Shown: piece after piece, positions 1-9,564 of the stretch
How the letters are laid out: each line of letters opens with the position of its first letter
How positions within the stretch are numbered: the stretch's first letter is position 1
From: Paraburkholderia acidisoli
GTDB lineage: Bacteria; Pseudomonadota; Gammaproteobacteria; Burkholderiales; Burkholderiaceae
Direction: 5' to 3'
Length of the DNA: 64,000 bases
NCBI RefSeq assembly: GCF_009789675.1
Contig: NZ_CP046915.1
Span: forward strand, 372,001-436,000
The notes under the pieces: generated by a model
What the model was told of the DNA's origin: nothing
The model's input: only the letters and a program-made list of their open reading frames with translations
The model's database searches: none
Made by a program: the position numbers and the translations under genes

Positions 1-1315
1 CCGTCACGAGCGGCCGGTCCGGGTCGCCGTCGACATAACTCACCACCACTTCCTCGCCAATGCGCGGCAGGAACAGATGCCCCCAGCCCGGCCCCGCCGT
101 GCTCTGCGCCACGCGCACCCAGCACGAACTGTTCTGGTCCGTCACCGTGGCGCGGTCCCAGTAGAACTTGACCTTGATGCGGCCCTGCGAGTCGGTCCAG
201 ATTTCCTCGTCGCTCGGGCCCACCACCCTGGCCGTGTGCGTGCCCGCCACGACCGGGCGCGGCGTGAGCGCGGGCGCGCGAAACGGCACGGTCGCGGGCA
301 GCACCTCGAACTCGTTGCTGTACGACCGATGCGAGGCCGTGTGCGTGACCGCGCGCACCACGTAGCTCACGTCGAGCGCCGCGTTCGGATGCCCCGCGAG
401 CGTGAACGTCGTGCCCGCCGTGAGGCCGTAGTAGCCGCCGCGGCCGTTGCCGGTCTGCTGCGCGGCCATGTGCGCTTCGAGTTGCGTGCCCGAAATCTGG
501 TCGCCCGCCGAGGCGCTCGTGTACTTACCCGGAAACGTGAAGCGCTGCCCGGTGTTCAGCGTCGACGACCCCTTGGCCGTGGACAGCAGCGTGGCCGGCT
601 GCGTGTAGTCGTAGTCGCTCACCACGTGCTCGCCCGCCACCACGCCCTGCGCCATTTCGAACGCCGTGAGCCGCTGCGCCTGCGCGGCGATACTGGCGTC
701 CGGCGCGAAATACAGCGTGCTCACGCTCGCGGCCGTGTGCGCGGAAGGGTCGTCGGCGAGCACCATGGTGTGCGTGCCGTTCGCGAACGTGAAGAAGTAG
801 AAGATGCCTTCCTCTTCCATCAGCCGCGAGATGAAGCTGAACGCGCTTTCGTCGTACTGCACGCAGTATTCGCGCTGCAAATAGGCGCTGCCGCGCTGGG
901 TGCGGTCCTCGACCGTCACGCCGAAGGTGCCCAGCACGCTCGTGACGATGTCGAGCGCCGTCTGGTTTTGCCAGATCACGCGGTCGCGGCCGAGCGTGAG
1001 CAGCCACAGGCGCGGCGAGAGTTCGGCGGAATAGAAGCCGTACTGCACGTCGGCGCCCGCGTGCGCGAAGCGCGTGACAATGCCGTTGAAATAGCGCGCG
1101 ACGCCCGTGCTGTCGGTGAGCGTCACCGTCACGCTCTTGCCCACGATCTGCGTCGCGTCGAGCGCCTTGTTGGTCGAACGCATGCGCAGGTCGAAACGGA
1201 ACAGCTCGGACATGGCCTCGCGGCCGCCGAACCCGTCGAGCAGCAGCACGTCGTCGCCGAACGGCGTCGAGACCGATACGAAGCAGTTCGCCTGGCTGGG
1301 CGTCGTCGACGACAT
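1..1315 (-). CDS. vgrG: Type VI secretion tip protein VgrG (3' end outside window)
   Basis: This is the spike protein that caps the Hcp tube of the type VI secretion system. The 438 codons visible cover the gp27-like half and the start of the gp5-like OB fold. The conserved stretch GEEVVVSYVDGDPDRPLV, typical of VgrG, lies at the very edge of the window, so the C-terminal needle and any effector extension are not visible. The N-terminus reads MSSTTPSQANCFVSVSTPFG, and the text 'LFRFDLRMRSTN' is the usual VgrG N-terminal motif. It starts 4 bases after the clpV stop and is the last visible gene of the leftward T6SS operon. Family assignment is firm; whether it carries a fused effector cannot be judged. 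Confidence 0.95.
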   Translation of the reverse strand, partial: MSSTTPSQANCFVSVSTPFGDDVLLLDGFGGREAMSELFRFDLRMRSTNKALDATQIVGKSVTVTLTDSTGVARYFNGIVTRFAHAGADVQYGFYSAELSPRLWLLTLGRDRVIWQNQTALDIVTSVLGTFGVTVEDRTQRGSAYLQREYCVQYDESAFSFISRLMEEEGIFYFFTFANGTHTMVLADDPSAHTAASVSTLYFAPDASIAAQAQRLTAFEMAQGVVAGEHVVSDYDYTQPATLLSTAKGSSTLNTGQRFTFPGKYTSASAGDQISGTQLEAHMAAQQTGNGRGGYYGLTAGTTFTLAGHPNAALDVSYVVRAVTHTASHRSYSNEFEVLPATVPFRAPALTPRPVVAGTHTARVVGPSDEEIWTDSQGRIKVKFYWDRATVTDQNSSCWVRVAQSTAGPGWGHLFLPRIGEEVVVSYVDGDPDRPLVT

Positions 1316-1319
1316 GCGC

Positions 1320-4052
1320 TCAGGCCTCCTCGGGCGCGCGGAAACGGTACGCGATCTCGTCCGCCGCCGTGAGCGAGAGATGCACGCCGCCGAACGGCTC
1401 GGCGATCGAAATGCGCTCCAGCACCTGGCGCGCGAGTTCCGGCAGCAGCGACTGCGTGAGGATGTGATCCACGTTGCGCGCGCCGCTGTCCACTTCCTTG
1501 CAGCGTTGCGCGATCAGCGTCGCGAGCGCCTCGTCCCACGTGAGACGCGCGTGATGATTGCGCTCGAAGCGCTGCGCGATGCGTTCGAGCTTGAGGTTCA
1601 CGATCGCGTTGATCTGCGCGTCGCCGAGATGGTAGTAAGGCACGATCACCATGCGGCCGAGGAACGCCGGGCTGAACTGGCGCAGCAGCGCCGGGCGCAA
1701 TTGCTCGACGATCGCTTCCGGCGCGGGACGGCGGCCGCCGCGGCACGCCTCGGTAATCACGTCCTGCGCCGCGTTCGAGGTGAGCAGGATGAGCGTGTTC
1801 TTGAAGTCGATCGGCACGCCTTCGCCGTCTTCCATCACACCCTTGTCGAACACCTGGAAGAACAGTTCGAGCACGTCCGGGTGCGCCTTCTCCATTTCGT
1901 CGAGCAGCACGACGCTGTACGGACGGCGGCGCACCGCTTCCGTCAGCACGCCGCCGCGCCCGTAACCCACGTAACCGGGCGGCGCGCCCTTGAGCCCGGA
2001 GACGCTGTGCGCCTCCTGAAACTCCGACATGTTCACGGTGATCATGTTGCGCTCGCCGCCGTAGAGCATGTCCGCCAGCGCGAACGCCGTTTCGGTCTTG
2101 CCCACGCCGCTCGGTCCCACGAGCAGGAACACGCCCACCGGCTTGCCCGGATCGTCGAGATCGGCGCGGAACGTGCGCACGCGGCGCGCGATCGCGTCGA
2201 GCGCTTCGTCCTGGCCCACCACGCGCTCGGCGAGCTTGTCCTGCAGATACAGCACGGTGTGCAGTTCGTCGGCGAGCATGCGGCCGACGGGAATGCCGGT
2301 CCAGCCCGAAATGACCTTGGCGACGGTGGCCGAATCCACGCACACGGGCACCATCGGCTCGTCGTTCTGCACGGCTTCGAGGCCTTTTTCGAGGCGCGAC
2401 AGATTGGCCGCGAGCGATTCGGCGTCCTCGCCGTCGGCGGCGCTGGTTTCGTCGGCGAGAAAACCGCGAATCTTCTTGCGCCACGCGATGATCTCGTCCA
2501 CCGCGCGCTTTTCCGTGCCGAGTTTTTCGGTGAGGCGCGTGCGCTGGGCGCGTTCCTCATCGAGCTGTTTCGTGACAGCGGCGATGGCGTCCGCGCGGTC
2601 GGCGCCCGTGGCCGCTTCGTGGCGCAGGATGCGCAGCTGGTTCTCGGCGCCGTCGATCGACCGCGCGAGCGCCTCGATCTCTTCGGGCACGCCGTTCTGG
2701 CCGATCGCCACGCGCGCGCAGGCGGTGTCGAGCACGCTGATCGCCTTGTCCGGCAACTGGCGGCCCGAGATATAGCGATGCGAGAGCTTCACGGCGTCGC
2801 GCACGGCTTCGTCGAGAATCTCCACGCCATGATGTTCTTCGAGCTTCTGCACCATGCCGCGCAGCATGTCGACGGCGACGGGTTCGCTCGGCTCCTCGAC
2901 CTTCACCACCTGGAAGCGGCGCGCGAGCGCCGGATCGCGCTCCACGTACTTCTTGTACTCGGCCCACGTGGTCGCCGCGATGGTGCGCAGCTCGCCGCGC
3001 GCGAGCGCCGGCTTGAGCAGGTTCGCGGCGTCGCCCTGGCCTTCGCTGCCGCCCGCGCCGATCAGCTGATGCGCTTCGTCGATGAAGAGGATCACCGGCA
3101 CCGGCGACGCCTTCACTTCGGCGATCACCGACTTCAACCGGTTCTCGAATTCGCCCTTCACGCCCGCGCCCGCCTGCAACAGCGCGAGGTCGAGCGAGCG
3201 CACGCACACATTGGCGAGCGCGGGCGGCACGTCGCCCTGCACGATGCGCTGCGCGAAGCCTTCGACCACGGCGGTCTTGCCCACGCCCGCTTCGCCCGTG
3301 AGGATGGGGTTGTTCTGGCGGCGGCGCAGCAGGACGTCCACGAGTTGGCGGATCTCGCTGTCACGGCCGCGAATGGGATCGATCTTGCCTTCGCGCGCGA
3401 GCGCCGTCATGTCGACGGTGAATTGATCCAGCGCCGACTGACGGCCGCCGTTGCCTTTACCGCCCGCGCCCGGATTCATGCTCGGCATGGCCGCGTTCGC
3501 ACCGTGCGTTGCCGCCGCCGGGCTCGACGCCTGCGGCTGCCCGGCCTGCGCCGCCGCGTTGCGCGCGCCGCCCGCGTCTTCGGCGGAACCCGCGAGGATC
3601 GCCGCGAGCTGGTCGCGCAGCGTCGCGCGCGGCACGTTGAGCAACGCGGGCGCGGAGTCGAGCAGCATGCCGCGCAGGCTGTCCACTTCGAGCAGCGCGA
3701 GCACGAGCGTGCCCGAGCGAATCTGCTGCTCGCCGAGCAGCATCGAACTCAACAGCCACGCTTCCTGAAACAGCGGCGAGAGATTCGGCGAGAGCGCGGG
3801 CGTACGGCCGTTGCCGCGCTTGAACGCGTCGACGGCCTTTTGCAGTTGCGTCGTGAGCGTCTGCGGCTTGAGGCCGAAGTGCGCGAGGATCGCCTGCAGA
3901 TCGGGGGCGTCGGATTCGAGCAGCGTGAGCAGCAGGTGCTCGACGTCGACGTTGTAATTCGTCTGACGCACGCACAGTTGCGCCGCCTGCTCCATCGCGT
4001 GCTTGCATTCCGGATTGAGCCGGGAAAGCAGGGTGCGAATATCGATATCCAT
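1320..4052 (-). CDS. tssH: Type VI secretion ATPase TssH (ClpV)
   Basis: ClpV is the AAA+ ATPase that disassembles the contracted TssB/TssC sheath so that it can be reused. The 910-residue product begins MDIDIRTLLSRLNPECKHAM, has an N-terminal Clp repeat domain, a low-complexity Ala/Gly/Pro linker at about 150-185, and two ATPase modules with Walker A motifs GEAGVGKT and GPSGVGKT. The length is normal for the family. The start was chosen at 4052 because the open frame runs far upstream through tssG without family similarity, and GAGGA lies 11 bases before this ATG. It follows tssG by 14 bases and precedes vgrG by 4, so all three are probably cotranscribed. Confidence 0.96.
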   Translation of the reverse strand: MDIDIRTLLSRLNPECKHAMEQAAQLCVRQTNYNVDVEHLLLTLLESDAPDLQAILAHFGLKPQTLTTQLQKAVDAFKRGNGRTPALSPNLSPLFQEAWLLSSMLLGEQQIRSGTLVLALLEVDSLRGMLLDSAPALLNVPRATLRDQLAAILAGSAEDAGGARNAAAQAGQPQASSPAAATHGANAAMPSMNPGAGGKGNGGRQSALDQFTVDMTALAREGKIDPIRGRDSEIRQLVDVLLRRRQNNPILTGEAGVGKTAVVEGFAQRIVQGDVPPALANVCVRSLDLALLQAGAGVKGEFENRLKSVIAEVKASPVPVILFIDEAHQLIGAGGSEGQGDAANLLKPALARGELRTIAATTWAEYKKYVERDPALARRFQVVKVEEPSEPVAVDMLRGMVQKLEEHHGVEILDEAVRDAVKLSHRYISGRQLPDKAISVLDTACARVAIGQNGVPEEIEALARSIDGAENQLRILRHEAATGADRADAIAAVTKQLDEERAQRTRLTEKLGTEKRAVDEIIAWRKKIRGFLADETSAADGEDAESLAANLSRLEKGLEAVQNDEPMVPVCVDSATVAKVISGWTGIPVGRMLADELHTVLYLQDKLAERVVGQDEALDAIARRVRTFRADLDDPGKPVGVFLLVGPSGVGKTETAFALADMLYGGERNMITVNMSEFQEAHSVSGLKGAPPGYVGYGRGGVLTEAVRRRPYSVVLLDEMEKAHPDVLELFFQVFDKGVMEDGEGVPIDFKNTLILLTSNAAQDVITEACRGGRRPAPEAIVEQLRPALLRQFSPAFLGRMVIVPYYHLGDAQINAIVNLKLERIAQRFERNHHARLTWDEALATLIAQRCKEVDSGARNVDHILTQSLLPELARQVLERISIAEPFGGVHLSLTAADEIAYRFRAPEEA

Positions 4053-4066
4053 GCGCGGCGTGGTCC

Positions 4067-5221
4067 TCAAAGTGTCGTCGGAGCGGGCACGGCGGCCTCG
4101 CGCATCGCGAAGCGCACGGGCGCGCTCGCATGGTTGGGATGGCGCGGCGCGCCGAGCCACGTGGTCCAGCCGAGCCGCGCGGCATGCGCGCCGCCGGCCT
4201 CGCACGCGCGCGGTTGCGGCGCGAGATGCAGCACGAACTGCACGTCGAAATCCTGTTGCAGATACGCGCGCACGAGCCACGCGGCGAGCGCGTGATCGGC
4301 GCCGCCGGGCAGCAGCGCCTCGAAGCGTTCGCGAGAAAGCGCCGGAAATTCCAGGCAGATGCCGCTCGCCTGATCCCACGTACGGCGGCCGAGCACGGCC
4401 ACGCCGTGCGGGCCGCCCAGACGCGGCGCGGCCGTGCGCGCGAGGCGCAGCGAATCCGCCGCGTCGATCTCGCGCCAGCCGCCCACGAACTGCGCGCCGC
4501 GCACCGTCACGCCGAGGCGGTCGGAGAGCAGCGCCGTCAAGCCCGCCATCGAGCGCGGCGCGGCGCTCATCAGACCCGCGTGACGCAGCCACGGCCGCGC
4601 GCCCCGCGGACCTTGCACGCCCGCGCGCAAGCCCAGATTGCTCGCCGCGTCGAGCGTGCCCGCGAGCGCCGAAGCGTGCGGCGAACGCCAGTTCAGCGCG
4701 GGCGCGTGCTTCTTGCGGCTGCGGTACAGAAACGACAGAAAGCGGTGATTGAAGATGTCGAGCAGGTCGCCCGTGGCCGTGTCGCGCTGCGCGCGCCGTT
4801 CGAGCACGAGTTCCGTGAACGCCATCGGCAGCGGCGCGTTCGCGCCCGCGAGCGTGAGCACGGGCGTCGAAAGCGTGTAGGTCGTGCGGGGGGCGTAGTT
4901 CGCGTCGGCGGGCCGGTCGACGTTTCGGTTGACGTTCCGGTCGGCGACCGGGTTCGGCGCGCGTGCGACATCGGCATCGCCCTCCGGCAACGCCTGCGCA
5001 CGCACGCCGCGCACGTCGCTCGGTTCGAACGTCAGCGAAACATGACCCGAGAGCCGCACCGCCTCGCCCGCGCCGTTGCCGCGCCCGAGCGGCCGCGCCC
5101 ACGGCGTCGCCCGCTCCAGCAGACTGATCGCCTGGAACAGATCGAAGCGCTGCGGGTTCGCCGTGAGACGGGCGATCAGAGCAGCTGCTGGCAACCGGTC
5201 ATCGGCTCCCATTGCTTCCAT
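4067..5221 (-). CDS. tssG: Type VI secretion baseplate protein TssG
   Basis: TssG (ImpH/VasB family) forms the baseplate wedge with TssF and TssE. The 384-residue product has the expected N-terminus, with LIARLTANPQRFDLFQAISL followed by the LERATPW segment. It also has the internal motif 'LLDIFNHRFLSFLYR', typical of TssG. The chosen ATG at 5221 overlaps the end of tssF by 46 bases, a common arrangement for this pair; a second in-frame ATG at 5212 is possible. A linker rich in Asn/Arg/Val (about residues 90-110) is unusual and looks like a local low-complexity insertion. The gene is translationally coupled to tssF. Confidence 0.93.
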   Translation of the reverse strand: MEAMGADDRLPAAALIARLTANPQRFDLFQAISLLERATPWARPLGRGNGAGEAVRLSGHVSLTFEPSDVRGVRAQALPEGDADVARAPNPVADRNVNRNVDRPADANYAPRTTYTLSTPVLTLAGANAPLPMAFTELVLERRAQRDTATGDLLDIFNHRFLSFLYRSRKKHAPALNWRSPHASALAGTLDAASNLGLRAGVQGPRGARPWLRHAGLMSAAPRSMAGLTALLSDRLGVTVRGAQFVGGWREIDAADSLRLARTAAPRLGGPHGVAVLGRRTWDQASGICLEFPALSRERFEALLPGGADHALAAWLVRAYLQQDFDVQFVLHLAPQPRACEAGGAHAARLGWTTWLGAPRHPNHASAPVRFAMREAAVPAPTTL

Positions 5222-6933
5222 ATCTCGTCTCCACGGCGTACCACCAGCCGTACAAAGGAATTGACCGACGTGTAGAGCGCGAAGAATCGCGCGAGCACGG
5301 CGCCCATCAACAGGGGCGAACCGCCCACGAAGGCTTCGGGATCGAACTCGACGGTCACTTCGGTGCCACGGCAGTAGCCGCGCCACGCCTCGCCGCCCAC
5401 GTGCGCCGTGACGCCGCGCGCCTCCACGCTGCGAATGCCGCGAATCTGGTCCTGCTCGCGCGTGCCTTCCGAGGCGAACAGGCGCAGCATTTCCTGCAAC
5501 TGCGCGCGGCCCGTGGCACCGCTCACGAGCGAGTGATAGTTGAGCGTGAGCAGCGAGATCAACCGCCAGAGCGTTTCGCTGCCGAGCGCGGGACTGCGCT
5601 GCGCCGTGGGTTCGTAGAGACAGCGCACGCGCGCGTTCTGCGAGACCTTTTCGACCAGCAGCCGCGCGCCCACGGGCACCTGCTCCGCGAGACGCCGGTT
5701 CGTGCACAGCACGTTCGCGTAGATCACGGGCGCGCCCGGATCGGCCTGGGTATTGCTCGCATCGACGAAACTCAGGAACGTGTCGGTGCCCTGCACGTTC
5801 TCGCGCAGGCTGTGCTCGCGGCGCGCCGACCAGAACGCCGCGCCGCCTCCGGCATCCCCATGATCGATGGCGGAGAAACACGGCACCGTGGCCGTGCGTT
5901 CGAGCGACGGGTCCGACGCGACCACCGAAACGATCGAATGAATTTCGGTGATGGACTCGCGGCGCTGATCGGCCACGAGACGATATTCGTAATGGCGATG
6001 ATCGACGACGATCGGCTCGCTCGTCTGCGAAAACAGATTGACGATGGGCGTGCAGCCGAGCGCGAAGTGCGTGGCGCGCAGCATGCCGAGCCCGCGCGGC
6101 GCGCGCGACAGATGCAGCACGATTTCGCAGCTGCGGCCCGTGCCCAGACGGCCGCGCAGATGATGCAGATCGAAGAAGTGGAACTTGCGCGGAAACGCGA
6201 AATATTCCTGCATCAGCGCATAAGCGGGCTGCGCGTTGGCCGGGCGCGGCAGCACGTCGTCGGCTTCGCCGTAGCCCACTTCGCGCCACGCGCGCGCGGG
6301 CAGCGGCAGCGCATGCGCGCGGCCTTCGGCGCGCACGGACACGTCGGCCACGCCCGACACGAGCAGCTCGTAGAGCGGCATCGTCGTCATCCAGTCGCCG
6401 TTCAGATGCAGGCGCAGCGTGTCGATCTCGAGTTCGGCGAAGTCGGTGCCGGGCGCGCATTCGAGCGTGAGGCGCAGCGTGGCGTCGTCGCCGAACGCCG
6501 CGCGGCTGATCGTGAGCGGCCACAGCACGGTGTCCCACGCGGTGCGAAAGCGGCACACGTCGCCGCCTTCGGTGCGCGCCTGCAACGCGGTGTGGCGCGG
6601 CACGGCAAAGCCCGCCGTGACCTTGCCCTGGGTGGGATCGAGCTCGAACTGCGCGACTGTCATCGACGGCACGGGCTGCACGAGCGTCGGACACACGTTG
6701 TCGAGCAGCGAAGAGGCAACGTGCGGAAACTCCTGGTCGAGGTCGCGATGCACGCGCGCGGCGAGAAACGCCGTCGCCTCGACAAGGCGTTCGGTATGCG
6801 GGTCGAGCGATTCGGTGCCGTGCAGCGCCAGCTTCGAAGCGATCTTCGGGTAGCGGCGCGCGAAGTCGGCACCCTGCGTGCGCAGGTACGACAGCTCGCG
6901 TTTGTAGTATTGGAGAAGGTCGTCGGCGGCCAT
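5176..6933 (-). CDS. tssF: Type VI secretion baseplate protein TssF
   Basis: TssF (ImpG/VasA family) is the large baseplate wedge subunit that works with TssG and TssE at the inner membrane. The product is about 585 residues, the usual family length, and begins MAADDLLQYYKRELSYLRTQ, the standard TssF opening. The ATG at 6933 fits the family N-terminus; an in-frame GTG at 6942 would add three residues and overlap the tssE stop. It sits 1 base after tssE and overlaps tssG, indicating tight cotranslation of the baseplate subunits. Confidence 0.95.
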   Translation of the reverse strand: MAADDLLQYYKRELSYLRTQGADFARRYPKIASKLALHGTESLDPHTERLVEATAFLAARVHRDLDQEFPHVASSLLDNVCPTLVQPVPSMTVAQFELDPTQGKVTAGFAVPRHTALQARTEGGDVCRFRTAWDTVLWPLTISRAAFGDDATLRLTLECAPGTDFAELEIDTLRLHLNGDWMTTMPLYELLVSGVADVSVRAEGRAHALPLPARAWREVGYGEADDVLPRPANAQPAYALMQEYFAFPRKFHFFDLHHLRGRLGTGRSCEIVLHLSRAPRGLGMLRATHFALGCTPIVNLFSQTSEPIVVDHRHYEYRLVADQRRESITEIHSIVSVVASDPSLERTATVPCFSAIDHGDAGGGAAFWSARREHSLRENVQGTDTFLSFVDASNTQADPGAPVIYANVLCTNRRLAEQVPVGARLLVEKVSQNARVRCLYEPTAQRSPALGSETLWRLISLLTLNYHSLVSGATGRAQLQEMLRLFASEGTREQDQIRGIRSVEARGVTAHVGGEAWRGYCRGTEVTVEFDPEAFVGGSPLLMGAVLARFFALYTSVNSFVRLVVRRGDEIWKQWEPMTGCQQLL

Positions 6934-6934
6934 G

Positions 6935-7387
6935 TCATTCACCGCGCGAACGGGCGGCCTGCGCGGCGCCGGCGTCCGCCGCCAGCTCGAACGACACGTG
7001 CGCGACGTGCGGCCCCGAACGCACTTCGCCGCCGATCATCATCACGGCGCGCGGAGCATGGTCCGAGGCGAAAGCGAAATTCACGCTCACGTTGGCGAGC
7101 CGCGGCTCGAACAACGTAATGGCATGACGGACGGCCGCGGCGATAGCGTCGCGGTCCGGGCCCGAGTGCAGCGAGCGCTCGGCGAAGTCGGGCACGCCGT
7201 AATCGAGCACGCCGCCCTCGCTCGCGGCAAAGGCCTCGAACGTGAGCGGCGAACGCGTATTCATGAGTCTCGCGAGGTCGCGCGCGACCGACTCCCGCAG
7301 CGCCTCGGCGCCCGAAAGCTGTGCCTCGCCATGAGCGGCGAGACGGTCGAACAGTGGCATCGGTGAACCGCTGACGATGGCCGGCAT
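6935..7387 (-). CDS. tssE: Type VI secretion baseplate protein TssE
   Basis: TssE is a gp25-like lysozyme-fold baseplate subunit. From the ATG at 7387 it gives 150 residues with the gp25 signature 'LARLMNTRSPLTFEAF' and a C-terminal half containing 'HAITLFEPRLANVSVNF', both family hallmarks. The open frame extends further upstream, but a GGAG lies 10 bases before this ATG and the extra upstream residues have no family similarity. It lies 86 bases downstream of hcp, with a stem-loop in the gap, and abuts tssF. Confidence 0.92.
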   Translation of the reverse strand: MPAIVSGSPMPLFDRLAAHGEAQLSGAEALRESVARDLARLMNTRSPLTFEAFAASEGGVLDYGVPDFAERSLHSGPDRDAIAAAVRHAITLFEPRLANVSVNFAFASDHAPRAVMMIGGEVRSGPHVAHVSFELAADAGAAQAARSRGE

Positions 7388-7407
7388 TGCGCGAAAACTC
7401 CAGGGAG

Positions 7408-7434
7408 CGCGGGCGGTAACGGCAACCGCCCGCG
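7408..7434 (-). other. Stem-loop in the hcp-tssE gap
   Basis: A perfect 10-base stem (CGCGGGCGGT pairing with ACCGCCCGCG) with a 7-base loop lies between the hcp stop and the tssE ribosome binding site. No T-run follows, so it is not a classical terminator. By analogy with other operons it may protect the hcp message or slow read-through (inference). Confidence 0.6.
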
Positions 7435-7473
7435 TGGGACTCGATGCGATCAAACGAAGCGGATCGCGAACGA

Positions 7474-7965
7474 TCAGGACGCAGCCGGCGTGGCCGCGAC
7501 GTTCTTCGTCAGATCCCAACCGAACGGCGCGTTGCCCTTCTTCGTCGAGTCGGTGTTCTGCTGCGTGTAGACGCAGGTCACCTGGGTGTAGTTGATCGTG
7601 AAGCTGTCGTGGCTCGAACCGCCGCCGCCCGTGTTGACCGACGAGATCATCGCGTTGCTCAGCACGTACTTGAACAGCGACATGAACGTGCCGTTTTCGT
7701 TACGGCCGACCGAGATGGTCGCGTCGCCGAGCTTGGTGCCCGCGGCGCAGGCGCTGTAGAGACCCGGCGTTGCCAGGTCGGTCGACTTCGAGAAGCTGAA
7801 CTCGTTGAACGTCGGACGGCCGAGCGTACGCTCGGTGTTCGTGACGTCGTGGTTCATGGGCAGCTGAAGGCCGAACGAGAACGAATCCAGCACGATCTGG
7901 TCGGTGGCGCCTTCGAGCGTCGAGTTGCCCTTGATGTCCTTGATCTGCAGAAGAACGATATCCAT
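7474..7965 (-). CDS. hcp: Type VI secretion tube protein Hcp
   Basis: Hcp (TssD) hexamers stack to form the inner tube of the T6SS and are secreted in quantity. The 163-residue product opens MDIVLLQIKDIKGNSTLEG and contains 'LDSFSFGLQLPMNHDVTNTE' and a 'DSFTINYTQVTCVYTQQ' segment, as in Hcp1 proteins. There is no signal peptide, as expected for a T6SS substrate. It sits between tssC and tssE and is bracketed on both sides by GC-rich stem-loops, which may support its higher expression relative to flanking genes (inference). Confidence 0.97.
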   Translation of the reverse strand: MDIVLLQIKDIKGNSTLEGATDQIVLDSFSFGLQLPMNHDVTNTERTLGRPTFNEFSFSKSTDLATPGLYSACAAGTKLGDATISVGRNENGTFMSLFKYVLSNAMISSVNTGGGGSSHDSFTINYTQVTCVYTQQNTDSTKKGNAPFGWDLTKNVAATPAAS

Positions 7966-8001
7966 GACTGTCTCTTTTCAATAGATGACGAATGCGTGGC
8001 T

Positions 8002-8025
8002 CGCGCGCGGCGCTCGCCGCGCGCG
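8002..8025 (-). other. Stem-loop in the tssC-hcp gap
   Basis: A perfect 10-base stem (CGCGCGCGGC with GCCGCGCGCG) closes a 4-base loop between the tssC stop and the hcp start. No T-run follows. Together with the stem-loop at 7408-7434 it brackets hcp. Confidence 0.6.
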
Positions 8026-8039
8026 TTCGGGTAGGCGTG

Positions 8040-9539
8040 TTAAGCCGCGGCGGCCGGCAGTTCCGCGACGAGGCGGATCGAAGCCGTCAGCTCTTCCATC
8101 TGGAAGTGCGGCTTCAGGAAGCACGTTGCGCGATACGCGCCCGGCTTGCCCGGCACTTCGGTCACGTCCACGCGGGCTTCGCCCAGCGGGAAGCGCGCCT
8201 TTTGCGCGTGCGACGCCGACGGGTTGATCAGCACGTAGTCGGCCACCCAGTTGTTGAGGTAAGCCTCGATGTCGCCGCGCGTCTGGAAGCTGCCCACCTT
8301 GTCGCGCATGATGACCTTGAGGTAATGCGCGAAACGCGAGGCCGCGAGCACGTACGGCAGACGCGCGGAGAGTTGCGCGTTGGCGTTGGCGGCGTCCTTG
8401 TTGTACGTCTTCGGACGATTCGTCGTCTGGCCGCCGAAGAACGTGGCCGAGTTCGAACCCTTCGAGTTCACGAGCGCGATGAAGCCGAGGTCGTTCAGTT
8501 CCTTCTCGCGACGGTCGGTGATCGTCACTTCGGTCGGGCACTTGAGGACGATGTCGCCCTCGCCGGTCTTGTAGGCGTGCGCAACCATGTTGTCGACCTT
8601 GCCGCCGCCTTCCACGCCGCGGATCGCCGTGGTCCAGCTGTATTGCGCGAACGCGTCGGTGATACGCAGGCCGAGCTGGTACGCCGAGTTCGCCCACAGG
8701 TACTTGCTGTGATCCGTACCGTCGACGTCTTCCTCGAAATTGAAGTTATCGACCGGCTTGGTCTTCGCGCCGTACGGCAGACGCGCGGCGTACGACGGCA
8801 GCACGAGCGAGACGTAACGCGAGTCTTCGGTGTCGCGGAAACCGCGCCATGCGGCGAGTTCGGCGCTCTCGAAGGTCTTCGAGAGATCGCGCGTGACGCC
8901 CAGTTCCGTGTACGACTTGAGGTCGAACAGGCTCGGCGCGGCCGAAGCGATGAACGGCGCGTGCGCGGCGGCGGCCACCTTCGAAATGCGTTCGAGCAGT
9001 GCGATGTCCTGCGGATGACGGCCGAACGAGTAGTCGCCGATCAGCAGCGAGTACGGGTAGCCGCCGAACGTGCCGTATTCCTCTTCGTAGATCTTCTTGA
9101 AGAGCGTGCTCATGTCGTGATCGACCGCGGTCTCGAGGTCCTTGAGCAGTTCCTTCTTCGTCACGTTCATGAGACGCAGCTTGAGCTTCGGGCCCGTTTC
9201 CGTGCCTTGGACCATGTCGTGCAGACCCGTCCACGAGGCTTCGAGCGCCTGGAACGACTCGTCGTGCATGATCGCGTTGAGCTGGTCCGAGAGCAGCTTG
9301 TCGATTTCGGCAACGCGCTCGTTGATCATCGCCACAACGCTCTTGTCCGGGCTCGTGCGCATGCCTTCGTCGAGAATCTGCGAAGCGAGCTGGCCGATCA
9401 GCTTCTTGGCGTAGCCGCTTTGCGACGGCTCGACGGCCATGTTGCCTTCCTGAACGATCTGCTCGAGCAGGCTCAGGTTGGCGCCTGCGAGCGTCTGGGT
9501 TTCGCTTGCGGCGTGGCCGGCGGCGGAAGTGCTTTCCAT
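8040..9539 (-). CDS. tssC: Type VI secretion contractile sheath large subunit TssC
   Basis: TssC (VipB) pairs with TssB to build the contractile sheath around the Hcp tube. The 499-residue product contains diagnostic segments such as 'LLIGDYSFGRHPQDIALL', 'FKKIYEEEYGTFGG' and 'ARLPYVLAASRFAHYLKV', and has normal family length. The ATG at 9539 is preferred because AGGTGA lies about 5 bases upstream; an in-frame GTG at 9548 would fall within that site. It follows tssB by 63 bases, with a small stem-loop in between. Confidence 0.97.
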   Translation of the reverse strand: MESTSAAGHAASETQTLAGANLSLLEQIVQEGNMAVEPSQSGYAKKLIGQLASQILDEGMRTSPDKSVVAMINERVAEIDKLLSDQLNAIMHDESFQALEASWTGLHDMVQGTETGPKLKLRLMNVTKKELLKDLETAVDHDMSTLFKKIYEEEYGTFGGYPYSLLIGDYSFGRHPQDIALLERISKVAAAAHAPFIASAAPSLFDLKSYTELGVTRDLSKTFESAELAAWRGFRDTEDSRYVSLVLPSYAARLPYGAKTKPVDNFNFEEDVDGTDHSKYLWANSAYQLGLRITDAFAQYSWTTAIRGVEGGGKVDNMVAHAYKTGEGDIVLKCPTEVTITDRREKELNDLGFIALVNSKGSNSATFFGGQTTNRPKTYNKDAANANAQLSARLPYVLAASRFAHYLKVIMRDKVGSFQTRGDIEAYLNNWVADYVLINPSASHAQKARFPLGEARVDVTEVPGKPGAYRATCFLKPHFQMEELTASIRLVAELPAAAA

Positions 9540-9564
9540 CTGGATCACCTATGAAAGTTCGTGG

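Noticed and set aside
1107..4295. Very long open frame on the plus strand through clpV and vgrG
   Set aside because: Arg/His/Ala-rich nonsense text antisense to strongly conserved T6SS genes; a high-GC third-position artefact. The same holds for other long antisense frames, for example 5212-7119, 14783-17101 and 18254-20344.
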